DNA of 64,000 bases from assembly GCA_011109175.1 (NCBI GenBank), contig RDEW01000046.1:15545-79544 (forward strand). Direction: 5' to 3'. The notes below the pieces were generated by a model, which worked only from the letters and a program-made list of their open reading frames with translations, was not told the DNA's origin and did no database searches. The DNA comes from Dicyema japonicum (Eukaryota > Dicyemida > Rhombozoa > Dicyemidae). This document shows, one piece after another, positions 1-11,158 of the stretch; position 1 is the first letter of the stretch; the number at the start of each line of letters is the position of its first letter. A program made the translations under genes and the position numbers.

Positions 1-525
1 AAGAGAGGAGAATTCAATAGGGTTGTTTATATATTTGATTGTTTGATAAAAATTGCGATGTCTTGAATCGAGAAAGAGATTTAGAAGAGCCACCTGGTGC
101 TTCGAATTGAATAGAAGACAATTTTGTTAAATATCATGGAGAAAATAAGAGAGCAGTCTTTAATTTCAAAGCAGGAATTTCTTCTTTTTTGGAGTAACAT
201 TTAGAATTAGGTTCAGTTATATAAAAGTAATTTCTTGATTTGCAAAAAAAGCGACTGGATTAGATAACTCTTTTGTTTATTAACGAAGAAGGAAACTACT
301 GATACTATCAATCTGCTTCCGAATTGGAAAGCATCTGGAAAATATTAAAACTTTTAAACATGTTACAGAGGGCTTCCAATGCTAAATTTAGGCATAAATC
401 ATTTGGTAAACTTTTTTGCAATTGACAAAATTCAAAATTTTTTAAGTTTTTAAAATATCGTCTTAGTTCAAATAATTAAATAAATTTTGATACGAAAAAA
501 ATTGAAGACGGGTTACGAATTAAAA

Positions 526-1685
526 TTAGTTAGTTAGAGAGATTAATGCAACGCTTTCCTGTATTTCATTTTGTGATTTCAGTTTGATAAAAATTGCGAC
601 AATGAGACATATAAATATTATTCCAACAACTCCACACACGATTCCAATTATTTGATTTTTCGTCAATTTTTTTACGGCTTTACTTTCAAACGAAATAAGT
701 TTTTCAAAACTTATTGTATCTAAATTTCAGTCGAGTTTAATAACCATCTGAAACATAATGATGTTTAATCGTGGATTTTTTGTGTTTAATTTCTGTAGAT
801 GATTGTGTTTCAAAGCATCCTTCATCTAAAATTCAGTCGGATTTATGTACCATCTCCAATAAATTCAAAAATCAAATCATCACGGAAAAATTGTAATTTA
901 AAAGATGAAATTTTGATAGACACATTTTTATAGTTTTGTGAGATGGATCAACAGTGATTATATCCTTGCATTTTAATTTGTTTAAATCGCTTTTTAAGCG
1001 AAACACATTTATCTTTTTTATACCCAACACAAACAGAAAATCTATTAATACGATATTTATTCCCATTTTGTTTATATGCCGTAATATATATGTTAGAATA
1101 ATCACCACGCAATATATATTTATTGTCACTATAATCTTTTGTTAAGACATTATAGTAATAATCACTAAAATGTTCATTTGTTATCTACTTATCAATGCAA
1201 ACGTGTACAATTTCGTTATTGTCAATATATGATATTTTGATAATTCCACTTATTACTGCTCGGATTCTATTTTGGTTAAATAAAAACCAAATAGGCGTAT
1301 TTGGGTCATTATTTGGGTTACAGTCATTAGCTAAATAAATTTTAATAAAAACCTTTTCCATTAAAATAATACGAAAGACTTTTATCGTGATATTGCAACT
1401 TGATTGAATAAATTGTAACAGATATATCATTTGAAAAACTAATATAAGCATAACCACATCGGTAGTAATCCCCATATTTAGTTTTAGGAATCTTTGTGAT
1501 ATTCGTATATCGCTTACCACCTTAAGTACAACAAAAAACGTACCATAATCAATTTCTGTTACTAAGTCAATAGTATAAAACTCATTGTAGAAGTATGGAA
1601 TAAGTTTAAATTTTATGAAAGTGAAAGAAAACAAATCGGTACCATTAGTTTGCCATACATCTATATGTTTCTCGGAAAGTAACAT
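526..1685 (-). CDS. Ig-like single-pass membrane protein (candidate, spliced)
   Basis: No single long frame; I rebuilt six exons joined by five introns of 22-29 nt (1492-1520, 1331-1352, 1165-1188, 826-850, 720-744). With these removed the frame is 345 codons including the stop. Residues around 61-70 read YGDYYRCGYA, the D-x-Y-x-C signature of an immunoglobulin fold. Later segments have spaced Trp and Cys (PIWFLFNQNR, VHVCID). A hydrophobic helix at about residues 303-325 (IIGIVCGVVGIIFICLIVAI) is followed by KLK and a short tail, as in a type I membrane protein. The start at 1685 is only the first in-frame ATG; no signal peptide is visible, so an upstream exon may be missing. One in-frame TGA (948-950, codon 221) interrupts the frame, so this may be a pseudogene or carry a sequence error. 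A cell-surface receptor or adhesion role is inference. Confidence 0.5.
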
Positions 1686-2220
1686 TGATAAACTATATTC
1701 CTAAAGTTAACGAAATATATACTATTGAAGGATTCTTGTAAATTACATATGAATCAATTAATATATATCTCTCATCACATTTTATTTTGACTATTTTGCT
1801 AAACAGAATAATTATGATATAATGAATAGTTCTGTTCATGTAGTCTAAATTTTATTAGGTCAAATTTTATTTAAATTTTTATCATGATTGTTTGATATAA
1901 TTATATATTAAATATCTATGATAAAAGATATTTCATTACCATTTTTTATTAAATATCTTTAATTATTGAAAATATAGTTAACATTATCAATTTCTCTCCT
2001 TAACTATTCCTCCATTACTCAACAACGTGAGAATCTTGAAAAATAATTCCAGCTTCATCACTATGCGGCTCCGAATCCTATCGTTTTACTAATCAGCTAT
2101 ACAAGTCAGTAAAACACGTAAATTTAAGAATAAAACCCACGTCACTCCAAATTCTTATTAAAGAGTACCGATTGGAATCAGAAAAGCTGTGGTACTATGA
2201 TGGAACACAGCAAAAACCTC
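1686..2220. other. AT-rich spacer, nothing recognised
   Basis: Very AT-rich DNA between the Ig-like gene and the 3' end of a group A LINE. I see no coding exon, tRNA-like segment or long repeat here. Confidence 0.5.
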
Positions 2221-2224
2221 TCAT

Positions 2225-4420
2225 TCCTGTCGAGGTCTCTTAATTGATTGTCAGAAGTGTTGTCGGAAGTGTCGATCTAGGTCGTCCGCGGAAGGGTTTC
2301 TCGCAACTGTCAAAGTAATCTTCCATCGCTTTGTTAGCGGGTGCGTCCGGGTTCATTCTTAGTACATGCCCAAATAGCCTCCACCGGGCGTCTATCACAT
2401 CCTTGCTGATGTAAGAACACATACACTTGTTATAGATACCAGTGGTTGATATTCTACGTGGCCACTTCATTCCGAGTAAACTTCTTAGTTGCCTTCTATG
2501 GAACGAATCCAGTTTCAATAGTTCGTTGAAGGAACTTCCCCATGTCCCAGCGTTATACAGTAGGATCGGTTTCACGAACGCGTTGTAAAGCCTGCATCTG
2601 ATGTCAATTCCAAGACTTTGGCCCTTAGCCATACTTTATTCAGTTTAGCCATTGCCGCATTTGCCAGTGTTTTCCTCCTTAGTACATCTTCAGCGTCTCC
2701 TAGTTAAGAGCCGAGCTTATTAATACGTCTCCATCTTTCATGAGTAATATCGTCTTCTCTTTTGATTTCCGTAATTTCAGTTTTGTTAACATTTACGCTG
2801 AGAAACCATTTCTCAAGCTCCGCAGGTGCATTTTCTAGCAGGTGTTGGAGTGCGGTCACGTCCCTTGATACAAAATCCACATCATCCACATAAGATGTCT
2901 CTTCTATGTCTCCTATATAGCATTTACGGAGGTCGCGGAGTGCAGATTCAAGGTATATGGTGAATAGTAAAGGGCAGAGGGAATCACCCTGGGGTGTCCC
3001 AATCGTTGTTTTGAAACTGCGGGAAGTGGCTCCTTCTGACCTCACAGATAGTCTTGTGTTCGAAAGTAGTAGTCTAATTATCCTAACCGACGATTCATCC
3101 AATATTTGCTCAAGCACATTCATCAGTTTCTGTCTGTTTATTGAGTCGAAAACTCTGGAGAGATCTATTCCCAACACGGTCGTTGCGCTCTTGAATCTTT
3201 GGTGCGTTGCGCAACGCCATCTTTGGCTCCATACAATGTCTGCCGTAGATCTCCCTTCTCGGAACCCACTTTGATTTGCTGGCAGGTATAGATCTGCCAC
3301 ACCCTTTATCCGGCTTAGTGCAACGTTTGCCAGCACCTTGCGTATCGAATTCAGAAGTATTATCGGGCGGAGATTTTCTACTGGTCCTTTTGATTTGTTC
3401 GGTTTTTGTATAAGTATTAATAGTCCATTTCCAAGTCCTAGATCGGTATTATTTTCAAAGTCGTCATTTAGGGTTTTTGCAATTGTGTCGCTAAGTTTTT
3501 TTGGCCCATATTTTAGGAGCTCAGGGCTTATATTGTCCGGCCCAGCACTCTTGTTGTTCTTCAGTTTATTTATCCCTAATTCCACCTCTTCCACTGTGAT
3601 TGGGATTTTTAGCGCTTTTGCTTCTCCTTGGAAAGGGGAAAGTCCTTATTTTCTTTATTCAACAGTGTTTCGAAGTGTCGTGCAATCAATTCTGCTTTTT
3701 CTTTCGGGTTACCCACGAATTTTCCATTTTTGTCTTTGATGTGAAGGATGTTTTGTCCTTTCTTTGTCCGCAGCAGCCGCAAAGCCGCATACATCCTTGA
3801 ATTGTCTTTTAGGCATTCCACATCTTTTAATAAAGATGTAATAATTTTTCGTGAGTGTTTTCTGTTCATCTTTTTGATTTTCCACTTTAGTTCCCTTTGT
3901 TGTATATTAAGCTCTTTTTTTTAATCTCGTCTGACGTGTTTGCCGCTTTAAGCCGTAGCTCTCTGCAATGCTTTACCATATCTGGCACGTTCAGGTGGTG
4001 ATCCAATTTTAGGGCGTGATGATTTCGGACTCCAAGGCATATATTGGCCGACTTGGAGATTGCCTGTTTTGTTTGATCCCACAGAGTTTGTACTTATGAT
4101 TCCGGTGAGGTTTTCTCCATAAGAGTCTCGATTTGTTCGTGATAATTAGCTTTACAAGTGGGCTCTAACCACAATTTTTCTGTCTGAAAGTATATATTGG
4201 GCCTTTGTCTCGCCTTCTTCGCGTTTTCAATGTATTTTTTCCCAGTCAGGTGCTTTTTACACAAAGTTTTGCAATGACGATCCTTTGGTCGCTGTCGGTT
4301 GTTGTTCCCTGGGAGGAACGTGCATCATTTATCAGGTGTTTATCAGAATTTTGGCAGATAATTTTTAGCTGTAAACATAAGCAGCTAAAATCGGTATTAT
4401 GAATACTATGAGCAGCATGA
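2225..4420 (-). mobile_element. Group A LINE (RTE-like), 5'-truncated
   Basis: The minus strand encodes a non-LTR reverse transcriptase. The longest piece, 2704-3594, contains FREGRSTADIVW, the palm motif LGIDLSRVFDSINR, GTPQGDSLCPLLF, the catalytic box YVDDVDFV and the thumb motif LSVNVNKTE. Piece 2240-2632 is the C-terminal region (FHRRQLRSLLGMKWPRR, RWRLFGHVLRMNPDAP, FRGRPRSTLP). Upstream, 3609-3869 is the basic linker between endonuclease and RT, and 4250-4420 holds the end of an AP-endonuclease domain (SDQRIVIAKLC). Stops at 2704 and near 3600 break the ORF, so this copy is dead. It is closely related to the copy at 43828-46690 and abuts the 3' end of a group B LINE at about 4640. Confidence 0.85.
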
Positions 4421-4639
4421 CTGATACTCACATGATTTTCCATAGAGACACCTTCCTCAGGTAGGCTGGAGTCAATCAAAGACTCCGATCTCGTACTTCA
4501 CGGAAATCTATTTTGCCATTACCATCTGACACGACACGTTTGAGAGCATCCACCACTACATCCATTTCTTGATAGTCCTTGTTACTTAAAATTTAAATAA
4601 AGTCGTCCCCAATTTGAGTGACTTGGAACATGGAATTTG

Positions 4640-5990
4640 TTCAACCAGTTTTGGTATTGTGTGAGTGAGGTATTATTATTAGTATTGAACCAGAAAACCA
4701 CAGTCATATCCAAAATAAACAAAATTCAGGTGATCCCAGCCTCCGCATCTTTTCTCGGTGTTCCGACTGCGTTCCTGTGCATTTCCGATATGGACGGGTC
4801 CGCATACTCGAGTCCTTCCAGGGGCACAGTACCAGTCGCCTTTATCATATTTTCTAGGTTTCTGGGCAGGATTTCCACACGGGAATATTTTTTAGTAGGT
4901 TTGCTGCCTTCACTTGAATGTTGCAGATCTTGTCCAAATTCGTTGCAGCAAGGTTAGATCCCCAGACATTACATGCGTATCTTATTGTAACCTCGATGAA
5001 CTGTTTGTATATGACATCCAGTCCACTCAGATCTTTTTTGTCTCTTAGGTTTCCCAAGAACGCCTTCAGGAAGTTGATTTTCCTCGTACAAGTCAATAAC
5101 ATATTTTCGACATGTTTTGTAAAGGTTAAGAAAGTGTCAAAGGTAATTCCCAGGATTTTCTGGTATTTGTTTTGCGAGATTTTCTTCCCATCCAGTGTGA
5201 CGTCAATTGATACTTTTCCTAGTCTTCTGTTTGTCGTGAATAGGGTCAACACCGACTTCTCCGTGGTAGCAGTCAACTGATTTCTCCAAAGCCATAAGCT
5301 TAGTTTATTCAGATTGTCCTGTACTCTTCTCGTTGCTTCGATAATACTCACATTTCTCGAAGCAATAACTATATCATCCGCATACGTTAATAACATGTCA
5401 TCGTCCACCTGTTGGAGTGGCAAGTCATTCATCATAGGGTTAAACAAGAGCGGAGATAATGGGGAACTCTGAGGAACTTCATTTGCTAATAATCTCGATA
5501 CAGAACATCGATTGGCATAGTGTACTCGTCGACCACTCAAGAAATTTAAGATTTGCGGATTTGCGTCAATGTTCGACGAATATATTTTGTGCGTGATAAT
5601 TTTCCTCGAAACCGAGTCAAAAGCCTTCTGGATATCAATTGAGCCTACAATCGTCTTTTTCTGTCCTGGTATTTTGTTAAGGCCATCTGTTATGAACTCC
5701 TTTAATGTATTTAGGTGTGTGATAGTTGATCCTCACTCTTTAAAACCATGCTGAAATCTGGCATCCGGGAAAGAATATCGTGTGTGTCATAACCATCTTT
5801 TCTAGGATTCTTGTCTGGACGCACAAGAGCGACAAAGGCCTGTAAAAAGCAAGGTCTTCCCTTAGTTTCCCAGGCTTCAGTATTGGATGAATATTCGAAA
5901 GTTGAGCGCTCGGAGTGAGTTGATGAATTTCTCAATAGTTCAATCTCTTTAAAAATACGCGTTACGATTATGTACACATATTTTGTGTTA
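4640..5990 (-). mobile_element. Group B LINE (Jockey-like), RT and 3' end
   Basis: The 228-residue piece at 4854-5540 carries PQSSPLSPLLFNPMMNDLP, the catalytic box TYADDIVIAS, a KSVLTLFTT thumb segment, KILGITFDTFLTFTKHVE and the C-terminal IRYACNVWGSNLAA typical of Jockey-clade RTs. Upstream frames (5550-5980) give the N-terminal palm in broken pieces. Beyond the C-terminus (4670-4740) the 3' UTR shares a GGGATCAC...TTTTGTTT...GTGG...GGTTCAA pattern with the copy ending at 43800, which marks the 3' end of the element. Stops and frameshifts make it inactive. Confidence 0.8.
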
Positions 5991-5994
5991 TCTT

Positions 5995-7890
5995 TTAGCC
6001 ATTAATTAGTCAGAAGGTTGGGGTGGTGTCGTATCTACTCAGCTTCCTGATTGTTGAAGGCCCTTGTTTCCTTCTCCTGAGCATCGATAAGATGGCAGAC
6101 TCAGGATACGTTAAAAACCTAAGGTTTTAAATAAAAGAATCGTCTAGTCACATAGGATTCGGATTTGAATCCAGTTTAGTTGTAATTGGGAGAACTTGGG
6201 GGATATCCATCACAAGCTACATGTGTAAAATGATAGTACATTCTATGTATGATCTAGTGATAATATTATGTCTTTGACTTTCGCATTTTTCGACAAAGAA
6301 TGCATATGTGAACGTGATTTGACTTTCGCATTGCTCGCCAAAGAATGTATATGTACGAGATTCGCTTAAATAACCAGCAGCTCTCACAGGGTTCTCCTGA
6401 TCGTGTAGAAATCCAGTTAGCTGATAGATTCTCAAATATGTTTCGAAAGACAATATCGAAAAAAACAATAAATATTTTTTACTGAAGAAGGAAACTATTT
6501 TGAAACATTCAAAAAATTGTCAACTGTCTTTTAAAGCTCCACAATCGAAAAAAACAATAAATATTTTTTACTGAAGAAGGAAACTATTTTGAAACATTCA
6601 AAAAATTGTCAACTGTCTTTTAAAGCTCCACATAAACCAAGTTTCCAAAACTTGAAAAAAATTTGGTTGAATGGATGGAAGTAATAGAGTCTGAAGGTAC
6701 TTTTCGAATTTCAAAAAGAAATCAAAAAAATAAAAGTAGTTAATCAAAATTCAATAAGGGTATTTGAATGTTAGGATAAGTAATATCCACCATTATATAA
6801 AAACAACTGTAGTGATTTACTATACAGCTCAACTCTCGGTATATAGGGCAGTACAAGTTTATTAATAGATTATCTACTATAGATGTGGAACGGGATTCCT
6901 TCACTTTTGTAAAGAAAACAGAAACTCACTTCTCATATTCCTGTTCCAGAAAAAAGAAAGTCGGTGCTCAGAGGTTTTCTTCCACAATCGATTTCCTGCA
7001 AAAGCGCGAAAGAAGGCGCTTCCGGACAATGCTAGATACAATGAGGACCACAAACGTAAAATATTTGGGGTGAAGTGGGATCATCTAACTGTCCGGTGAA
7101 ATGAAAAATTCCAGATCATGGTAACATCAACCTAACTTTAACGAGATCCAGACGAGTTCCAACATATCTGCAAGCTTTTCCCATCTTCTACATTACTGGT
7201 TTTCATGAGAAAATATGGGGGGAAGCCATTATCAGTTGATTTTGATTCCTTTTTCCGTTTATTTAGTTTAACAAAATTGTCCGCAATACCAAATATGTTT
7301 AATTGAGTCATCCAGAAATAAGACTAAGGCGAAAATCCTCGATTATGTTATCTTCTTTGACAACTAATTAAATGAAGAGATCGGACGAAAACTAGTGATT
7401 TGAAAGAATATTCTCGTCGTAGTGACAGCAAAAGAGTAATCAGCTACATTTAACAACTACTATCTTAACGAGGTCAGTGTGCATGAATGTGCCTCGTGAA
7501 CTTTTCTTAAGGATCACTCGAAAAATCTTCTTTTCCACGGAACAGATAAATTGGAAGTGAATTAGGTAAAACTCTCACCAGCATGTAGCTGGCTGATGTT
7601 TGTTTTTCGTAACGTGTTTACTTTTGAACTCTTCGACCACTGTTTGTACTGAGCATTTCCTACATTCGAGTGATCTTAAACGACTTTACTGTCGACGAAC
7701 ATAGAACTGAATAGTCAGGTAATTGAATTTTATGACTGAATCGACCAAAGTGGATAAGCAGAGAGGTCACAAATTTATAATCATTTCTGTGTTTCAGTGA
7801 AGAACCAGGAAACTCATTAGGAGAAGGAGTTACCTAGGAGAAATCCCGATTGACTCTTAAAAAAGATACTTCAACCGAGTTCTAAAGGAA
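5995..7890. other. AT-rich spacer with one tandem duplication
   Basis: Intergenic DNA after the group B LINE. Apart from the 89-bp duplication at 6455-6632 I recognise no gene. Short open frames at 6217-6468 (-) and 6885-7073 (+) show no family motif and are not called. Confidence 0.4.
6455..6632. repeat. 89-bp perfect tandem duplication
   Basis: Unit 6455-6543 is repeated without visible change at 6544-6632, starting ATCGAAAAAAACAATAAA and ending AGCTCCACA. The copies abut with no spacer. It is one of seven such local direct duplications in the window. Confidence 0.9.
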
Positions 7891-7905
7891 TTCTAAAAGA
7901 AACTT

Positions 7906-8220
7906 TCATAAGTCTTTCGTGTTAAAAATCAACACCATTAAGCATACAAAATTATTTATAATTTTACTAAAAGGGAAATTGCTCGAACTTACGAGAATTT
8001 CAAGATAAAAAAATACGACAACCTCTCCACAAGATTCCATATACAGCCCGTTTTTGTAGAGATGAGTAAAGCCTTCGGGTCCAAACGGTCCCTTTTCTAA
8101 GATCGCTTGGGTAAATGATTTCAAAAGTTAGTAATGAGCGTCAGGAAACCAAATGGTTGCTCCAAAGGATTTTTATGGTAGTTGTCAGGAGTAACAGCTA
8201 TTGAACCATCCGTCAAATAA
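7906..8220 (-). pseudogene. Unrecognised exon-like segment
   Basis: The minus strand reads LEKGPFGPEGFTHLYKNG followed by LYMESCGEVV, a composition unlike random AT-rich translation. A plausible upstream exon (8140-8218) reads YLTDGSIAVTPDNYHKNPLE. Between them is an intron-like stretch with GTTTCC, a perfect TACTAAC branch-point sequence and an AG, giving about 44 nt, longer than other introns here. Another 26-nt intron-like stretch (GTAAGTTCGAG to TTTTAG) follows downstream. I do not recognise the protein, and the frame closes soon after, so it may be a gene fragment cut by the neighbouring group D LINE. Confidence 0.25.
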
Positions 8221-8586
8221 TTGACTTTTTTTAAAGAAAATATACAATATAAAACCAACCCAAATAGGGGTCGGCACTCCTGGGGATGTGAAGCAGCAGT
8301 TCATGCTGTCCGTAAATTTACTAAAACGAGCGAGAATATTTTTCGTGTAATCTTCAAAATTGATATCAAAAACGCCTTCAACACGATAGGACGTGATACA
8401 ATTATTGAGGATTATTTTACATTCAACCCATCGATGTACAATTATGTTCATACCTCATGGAAAACATTCCAGCCTGGTCTACTTTCATGGTATTTAGCTT
8501 CTCAAAAAAACGAATTGAAAACATCCGAGAACGAACTTCAAGAACTGAGAAAAACGATTCGATGCAAAAACAAGTCGATAAATTGA
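8221..8586 (+). mobile_element. Group D LINE fragment (RT palm)
   Basis: The reading WGCEAAVHAVRKFTKT then VIFKIDIKNAFNTIGRDTI is the N-terminal palm of a non-LTR reverse transcriptase, with the first catalytic Asp in KIDIKNAFN. It belongs with 28643-28850 (ECESLINLIRNFAS then IIVKRDIRNA). No catalytic YADD box is present, so only a fragment remains. Confidence 0.6.
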
Positions 8587-8652
8587 GAGTTTATAGTCTC
8601 ATCATGTTAGAACATTATATATAAAAATCGATAATTTTACATACGCGCTTGG

Positions 8653-9089
8653 AGGAAGTAAAAAGGAGTTGCAAGTAACATAGAAAAATTTGGCCAAAGT
8701 CAAGGTCGACCCCACCAATTTGGGGACAAAGTCAAAGGAGCTATCAAATGTGTAGAAATGTCATTTTTTTTATATAAAAAAACAATGTCTCCTTCATTTC
8801 TAGGCGACAAAGGAATTAAGTGATAAGATCTAAGATTCGTGTAATCTTAAAAAAGATATTTTTCTGTAANAGGAAGTAAAAAAAGAGTTGCAAGTAACAG
8901 AAAAATTTGGCCAAAGTCAAGGTCGACGCCACCAATTTGGGGACAAAGTCAAAGGAGCTATCAAATGTGTAGAAATGTCATTTTGACTTAGAATGAAAAA
9001 AACAATGTCTCCTTCATTTCTAGGCGACAAAGGAATTAAGTGATAAGAGATAAGATTCGTGTAATCTTAAAAAAGATATTCTTCTGTAA
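8653..9089. repeat. 217-bp direct duplication joined at a single N
   Basis: 8653-8869 and 8871-9089 are nearly the same sequence (both begin AGGAAGTAAAAA and end TTCTGTAA), separated by one ambiguous base at 8870. They differ mainly in the A/T run near 8765 versus 8985. The layout looks like two overlapping contig ends joined without merging. Confidence 0.85.
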
Positions 9090-9175
9090 AATCTCAAATT
9101 TCTCAATGAGATGGTCACAAGAATATTTTTTCAATATTAAAGTTAGCAAGCTTCTCAAGTGAATTGTAGACTTGA

Positions 9176-9506
9176 CTAAAAAGAGTAATAACAATAACAG
9201 TCTTTTCACGAGAGCCATAATATTTATAGCTCCGCATAGGCAGGACACACACTTTATCTAAGTAAAGAACAGTTAATTTTAACTAATCGTAGAACCAAAA
9301 AATGATCTTCACTTTTTTTTCTTGTGTGTGGGTCCTTTCTAGACAATCCAGTTCCGCAGTGAATATCCGGCCCACTCGTCAAACCCTTTTAGCATCGTAG
9401 ATGCGTGGAACCTTACACCAGGTGAATAGCAGCGAGAATCGAACCCGTAACCTAAGTCACTTTAGCCTGACACCGAACCACTATTCCACCCGGCTAAAAA
9501 GAGTAA
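9176..9506. repeat. 13-bp target-site duplication flanking the SINE
   Basis: CTAAAAAGAGTAA occurs at 9176-9188 and again at 9494-9506, exactly bracketing the SINE. This is the mark of target-primed reverse transcription and fixes both element ends. Confidence 0.85.
9189..9493 (-). mobile_element. tRNA-derived SINE, full length
   Basis: Reading the minus strand from 9493: a tRNA-like head starting CCGGGTGGAATAGTGGTT (A-box-like) with GGGTTCGATTCTCGC (B box), then the conserved body (GGTTCCACGCATCTACGATG, CACTGCGGAACTGGAT), the ACCCACACACAAG segment, and a tail ending CTATGCGGAGCTATAAATA with TTATGGCTCTCGTGAAAAG. The polymerase III boxes are intact enough to suggest recent activity. Copies with the same body lie at 41484 and 53435. 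Confidence 0.85.
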
Positions 9507-10472
9507 CTTTTGATTAAATAAAAGTAAAATTAGTCTGATTGGTGTTATCTCATATTCTTACTCCCCCGAAGCATTCGTTCATTCTTTTGCTGGTTTTTAT
9601 GAACTCAGAGTTTAGCTTGTTCTATATTACCGGATCAAATTCCTACTATCTATTTGTCCCCCATAATTTAGAACTTCAACCTGATTACCTGCATGTGCGT
9701 TATACCTTCTCTCATGTTTCCTTATTGATGTTCAGTCTGCCTTTATAATAATTTTGATTTTTTTGTGGCGAGATATCCAACACTTAAGATCTCCTCACTT
9801 TGACCTCCTTTTCCTTCAACCTACTTTTAATTAAAAATTCAACCTCTTGTAGGCAAGAATGATCAGTCTTGATGCCATAGGAAGGACACGTTGACTATTT
9901 AACTAATATGCTAAAACTAAATTCAATGTAAAAAAATCATAGACAAAACATCGTAAAAGATGATAGCTTCTTTGGGTCATAAACAACGTCAAAATATCTG
10001 GACTTTTGTGCAGATATCACAAAAAATATATCACAATCTGACAGCCATCGGCCAATCATTCTGGAATGAATGCTTCAAGATTCAGTTATGAAAATAAAGT
10101 ACAGTTTGATGCACCAACACGGATGACTTCATAACTATAATTGGAGATAAAAACGTATGTACTTGTGTGGGAAATCAAATTAATGAATTGATTATTTACA
10201 CTTGGTTTTAATAAAGAAATCCTTGAGGAGACTTTGAATGGAAAAGAAGGTTGTCAATTAATTAGTTATTAGTTTAGTTTTTTTTCTAACTCAATCTAAA
10301 AAAATCCTTTAGACACGAATTCAATAATAAGAATCAGGAACCGATCTCCAAATTAGATGAGGTCGAAGACCTGTTTTATCAAAATAAGGGTAAAAGTGAT
10401 GATGTAAATTAAATATTAATTTGCAGAGAAAAGTTGTAAATAAAGTAAACAAAGGTAATAATATTAAATCAA
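9507..10472. other. Spacer, nothing recognised
   Basis: About 1 kb of AT-rich DNA between the SINE and the bL27m gene. The open frame at 9539-9748 (+) shows no family motif and I do not call it. Confidence 0.4.
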
Positions 10473-10880
10473 TCATATTGTTTCTTTAAGAACAAATCGT
10501 CGATGCTGCTCTTCAGGGTACACGTGGACGAATGTTTTGAATATCTTCAGTCCAGAAATGACAGGCTCGTAGAGAGGACTGTCTTCCAATGGTTTTAGCT
10601 GCTCACATGAAAATAGAACACGTCCATCAGTCATCGCAGATAACGCAGATGTTCTTCTATTCAAATGAACCTAATTTGAATAGCACGTGGTAACATTTAG
10701 TCCGGGGTACCAGTCCAGTCCTCTCCCTTGTGTTACGAGTACTGAGTGCTTCAAAACGAATTGTCCTTCCAATACTTTTACTCCACGATTTTTTCTTGGA
10801 CGGCGTTTACATTGAATTCCGCGATTTGCAGCAAAGCGGACTAATTCTTTTGTGAATGAAAATGAAGGGAAAAACCGCAT
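10473..10880 (-). CDS. MRPL27: Mitochondrial ribosomal protein bL27m
   Basis: Large-subunit protein of the mitochondrial ribosome; in bacteria L27 lies near the peptidyl-transferase centre. Two exons are joined over a 24-nt intron (10671-10694, GTTACC...AATTAG), giving 127 residues. The N-terminus MRFFPSFSFTKELVRFAANR is Arg/Phe/Ser-rich without acids up to Glu12, as expected for a mitochondrial presequence. The core reads RGVKVLEGQFVLKHSVLVTQ and then GRGLDWYPGLNV, followed across the splice by HLNRRTSALSAMTDGRVLF. This matches the L27 pattern G-V-K..G..V..G.I..RQRG...PG.NV...TL.AL.DG.V. Length is close to animal homologues (about 150). ATG at 10878-10880, stop TGA. No defects are visible. 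Confidence 0.85.
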
Positions 10881-11158
10881 TTATAACTCACAATACTCTC
10901 ACCACAAAACAAAATATTTTGAATTTTTTATTAAAATCACCATTTAAAATTATTTTCAATTATAATTAAATAAAATGTATATTCTCCACCAAACAAAAAT
11001 TGAAACACGTTTATGGTTGGTTGAACGTCACGTAACTCGCCAAACTGGAGACATTTTAAAGAAAAGAGTTACACTGCCCCTATTTTACAAGGTGGATTGA
11101 CAAGGACGGACTGTCTCTGTGTGGGGACGTCGAATCGAACCACGGACCCCTAAAGATC

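Noticed and set aside
1185-1685. Single-exon 166-residue protein on the minus strand
   Set aside because: Its middle runs through two intron-like segments (1492-1520 and 1331-1352). Removing them yields the Ig motif and a frame that continues to a membrane anchor, which is more convincing.
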